Below, one piece after another: positions 12,345 through 14,031 of a DNA stretch of 14,031 nt. Origin of the DNA: an uncultured Acidimicrobiaceae bacterium. GTDB taxonomy: Bacteria > Actinomycetota > Acidimicrobiia > Acidimicrobiales > MedAcidi-G1. The position numbers and the translations under genes were made by a program. The notes under the pieces are model-generated. The model had not been told where the DNA came from. It saw only the letters and a list, made by a program, of their open reading frames with translations, and ran no database searches. Position 1 is the stretch's first letter. Each line of letters opens with the position of its first letter. The stretch lies in NCBI GenBank assembly GCA_913054115.1, contig CAJXIS010000014.1, forward strand, positions 1 to 14,031, in the 5' to 3' direction.

Positions 12345-13790
12345 TCAGGCAGCGGGAAGTTCTCCCGCCTGGCCGTTGCCCAGCAGGCCGGTCGCCGCCA
12401 CGGCCTCGGCGAGCGTGCGGACCCGGATGACCTCGATGCCGGGCGGCCCGTCCGGCCCGGACTCGGGCAGCACGGCCCGCGTGAAACCGAGGCGCTGCGC
12501 CTCCAGGAGGCGGCGTTCGAGGTGCGCCACCTGACGAACCTCACCACCGAGCCCCACCTCCCCGCAGGCCACGGTGTCGCTCCCCAGCCGCCTGCCGGTG
12601 AGCGCCGAGGTCACGGCGAGGGCCAGCGGCAGGTCGGCACCGGGTTCGGTCACCTGCACACCGCCCACGGCGGTGACGTAGACGTCGAGCGCGCCCAGTT
12701 CGAGCCCGACGCGCCGCTCCAGAACGGCCAGGAGCAACGACAGGCGACGGGGATCGACGCCCTGGGAGGAGCGTCGGGGATGGGGTGTGGTGGCGCGCAC
12801 CACCAGCGACTGCAACTCGACCACGAGCGGTCGGTACCCCTCCATGGCCGGCAGCACGGCGGAGCCCGCCACATCCGTGGCCCGGTCGGCGAGAAACAGG
12901 CGGCCCGGGTCATCGACGGGCCGCATGCCATCGGCCGCCATCTCGAACAGGCCCAGTTCGTCCGTCGGTCCGAAACGATGCTTGGCCACGCGCAGCAGTC
13001 GGAGGGCGTGGTGCCGGTCGCCTGTCAGCTCGCACACGGTGTCGACGACGTGTTCCAACACCTTCGGACCGGCCAACGAGCCGTCCTTGGTGACGTGTCC
13101 GACCAGCACGATGGTGATACCGCGCCGCCGAGCCTCCCCGACCAGCCGATGTGCACAGGCCCGCACCTGCGCCGTGGAACCCGGTACCCCACTGGTCGCC
13201 GGGTCGTAGACGGTCTGGATGGAATCGACCACCAGCAGGTCGGGTTCCACCCGGTCGAGGTGGCCGACCACCGTGTCGAGGTCGGCATCGCCGGCCAGCC
13301 ACACGCCGTCGTCGAGCGCACCGAGCCGTTCGGCCCGCAGGCGGACCTGTGCCGGCGACTCCTCGGCGCCGACCAGCAGGACGCGACCCTTCCGATGCGC
13401 CAGGCCGGCGGCGATCTGCAGCGTGAGCGTGGACTTGCCGATGCCCGGCTCGCCCCCCAGCAGGGTCACCGACCCCGGGACGAGCCCGCCGCCCAGGGCA
13501 CGGTCGAACTCGGACAGACCCGTGGGGACCGGAACCGCCGCCGCCGACGCCACGTCGGCCAGTCGGACGGCATCGGTTTCCGGCACCAGGGTGGTCGTCT
13601 TCGAGTGGGTGACCTCGTGCAACGTGTTCCACCCCCCGCATCCCGGGCAGTGGCCGACCCACTGGGGCTGCGACACGCCGCACTCTCCGCAGCAGAAGTC
13701 GGTGCGCCTGCGCCTGGGCGAAGACCTGAGGGAGGATGCCCCCTGTTCCGAGGCGGGTGGCTGTTCGAGGTGGGTTTGGTCCGTCGTCAT
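12345..13790 (-). CDS. radA: DNA repair protein RadA (RecA-like branch migration ATPase)
   Basis: RadA (Sms) is a RecA-related motor that drives branch migration of recombination intermediates. The 481-residue product has all domains: a four-Cys zinc finger, CGECGVSQPQWVGHCPGCGGW (34-54; C34, C37, C48, C51), Walker A GGEPGIGKST (112-121, K119), Walker B LLVVDSIQ (185-192) and a C-terminal Lon-protease-like domain (from about 340) with no protease active site expected. The RadA signature KNRFG reads KHRFG at 270-274, an Asn-to-His change, within AKHRFGPTDELGLFEM. The ATG at 13790 starts just before a short disordered, basic stretch and the zinc finger; a longer frame to 13958 would overlap the HAD gene. 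It follows the HAD-like gene by 34 bases. disA, its common partner in actinobacteria, is not downstream. Confidence 0.96.
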   Translation of the reverse strand: MTTDQTHLEQPPASEQGASSLRSSPRRRRTDFCCGECGVSQPQWVGHCPGCGGWNTLHEVTHSKTTTLVPETDAVRLADVASAAAVPVPTGLSEFDRALGGGLVPGSVTLLGGEPGIGKSTLTLQIAAGLAHRKGRVLLVGAEESPAQVRLRAERLGALDDGVWLAGDADLDTVVGHLDRVEPDLLVVDSIQTVYDPATSGVPGSTAQVRACAHRLVGEARRRGITIVLVGHVTKDGSLAGPKVLEHVVDTVCELTGDRHHALRLLRVAKHRFGPTDELGLFEMAADGMRPVDDPGRLFLADRATDVAGSAVLPAMEGYRPLVVELQSLVVRATTPHPRRSSQGVDPRRLSLLLAVLERRVGLELGALDVYVTAVGGVQVTEPGADLPLALAVTSALTGRRLGSDTVACGEVGLGGEVRQVAHLERRLLEAQRLGFTRAVLPESGPDGPPGIEVIRVRTLAEAVAATGLLGNGQAGELPAA

Positions 13791-13824
13791 ACGCCGACAG
13801 TACGGACGCCCTGTGACAGTCGGT

Positions 13825-14031
13825 TCAGCCCTCGCCGGGAGCGCCCTCGCCGGGAGCGTCGTCGCCGGCGGTGGCGGCAGTGCCGCTCGGCCGGAACAAC
13901 TCGGCGAAGCCTCCGATGACCGGATGCGGGAATCCCTCCGGGATGAGTGCCGCCCCACGCATCAGGACCGTCGACATTCCCATGCTGCGTGCGGCTTCGA
14001 GCATCGGCGGCTCCGAGTCGATCAGCAACAT
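13825..14031 (-). CDS. Probable HAD-family hydrolase, C-terminal end (runs off the right edge)
   Basis: The last 68 residues of a reading frame that begins outside the window; the ATG at 14031 is probably internal. The stretch MLLIDSEPPMLEAARSMGMSTVLMR matches, in parts LLIDSEPPM and EAARSMGMSTVL, the HAD motif IV region, where an acidic residue (here D5) binds Mg and is followed by the 'n..aA...G' helix. The tail GDDAPGEGAPGEG is low complexity and comes from a short DNA duplication. Substrate cannot be given. Position just upstream of radA suggests possible co-transcription. A small chance remains that it is another Rossmann-like protein. Confidence 0.55.
   Translation of the reverse strand: MLLIDSEPPMLEAARSMGMSTVLMRGAALIPEGFPHPVIGGFAELFRPSGTAATAGDDAPGEGAPGEG

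Noticed and set aside
13840..13860. Short direct repeat (CTCGCCGGGAGCG twice) near the right edge
   Set aside because: It lies inside the HAD-like coding end and encodes GEGAPGEG; too short to be an attachment site or a mobile-element end.
12270..13919. A 549-codon plus-strand open frame opposite radA
   Set aside because: Antisense shadow of radA; no family pattern in the translation.

Overview
The window is a gene-dense chromosomal stretch from a GC-rich actinobacterium. Codons end mostly in G or C, start codons include GTG, and long antisense shadow ORFs are common. Several genes have typical actinobacterial partners: a CysO-type sulfur carrier, a DUF3263 gene overlapping a LytR_C membrane protein as in the mycobacterial Rv0430-Rv0431 pair, and an ispD-ispF-rlmB group near radA. 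The protein sequences do not look like Streptomyces or Mycobacterium. HemQ has the YPMxKRR signature usual in Firmicutes, and IspF and RadA carry unusual motif variants. A deep-branching class such as Acidimicrobiia is my best guess, by inference only. I see no insertion sequence, phage gene, CRISPR array or toxin-antitoxin pair.

Layout, left to right. Positions 1-4255 hold a minus-strand run, read from the right: fdhD, hemQ, larE, a small receiver-like gene and the first 516 codons of glnD. The last three are almost back to back and are probably co-transcribed. Positions 4319-6077 form the groEL unit: a CIRCE operator upstream, the gene, and a UUCG-capped hairpin terminator downstream. Positions 6188-8542 hold four minus-strand genes: DUF3263, a LytR_C membrane protein with a tandem-repeat linker, glycerate kinase and cysO. 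A plus-strand tRNA-Thr(UGU) lies at 8645-8718.

Positions 8722-10803 are an overlapping minus-strand operon, ispD-ispF-rlmB: two steps of the MEP isoprenoid pathway and a TrmH/SpoU-family rRNA methyltransferase. A plus-strand Crp/Fnr-family regulator (10876-11535) diverges from it. The regulator is followed by an imperfect in-frame copy of its own 3' end. Positions 11641-14031 hold, on the minus strand, a dienelactone hydrolase family protein, radA and the C-terminal end of a probable HAD-family hydrolase.

The genes are mostly housekeeping: nitrogen signalling (GlnD), heme synthesis (HemQ), sulfur and metal cofactor assembly (FdhD, LarE, CysO), protein folding (GroEL), isoprenoids (IspD/F), RNA modification, and DNA repair (RadA). 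No clear new multi-gene defence or metabolic system is visible. The items most worth a second look are the receiver-like protein coupled to larE and glnD, the three-cysteine LarE without larB or larC nearby, the duplicated 3' end of crp, the recently expanded repeat in the LytR_C linker, and the ispD/radA neighbourhood in which carD, cysS and disA are missing and a Crp-type gene sits beside ispD. Stretches without a gene are all about 110 bases or shorter.
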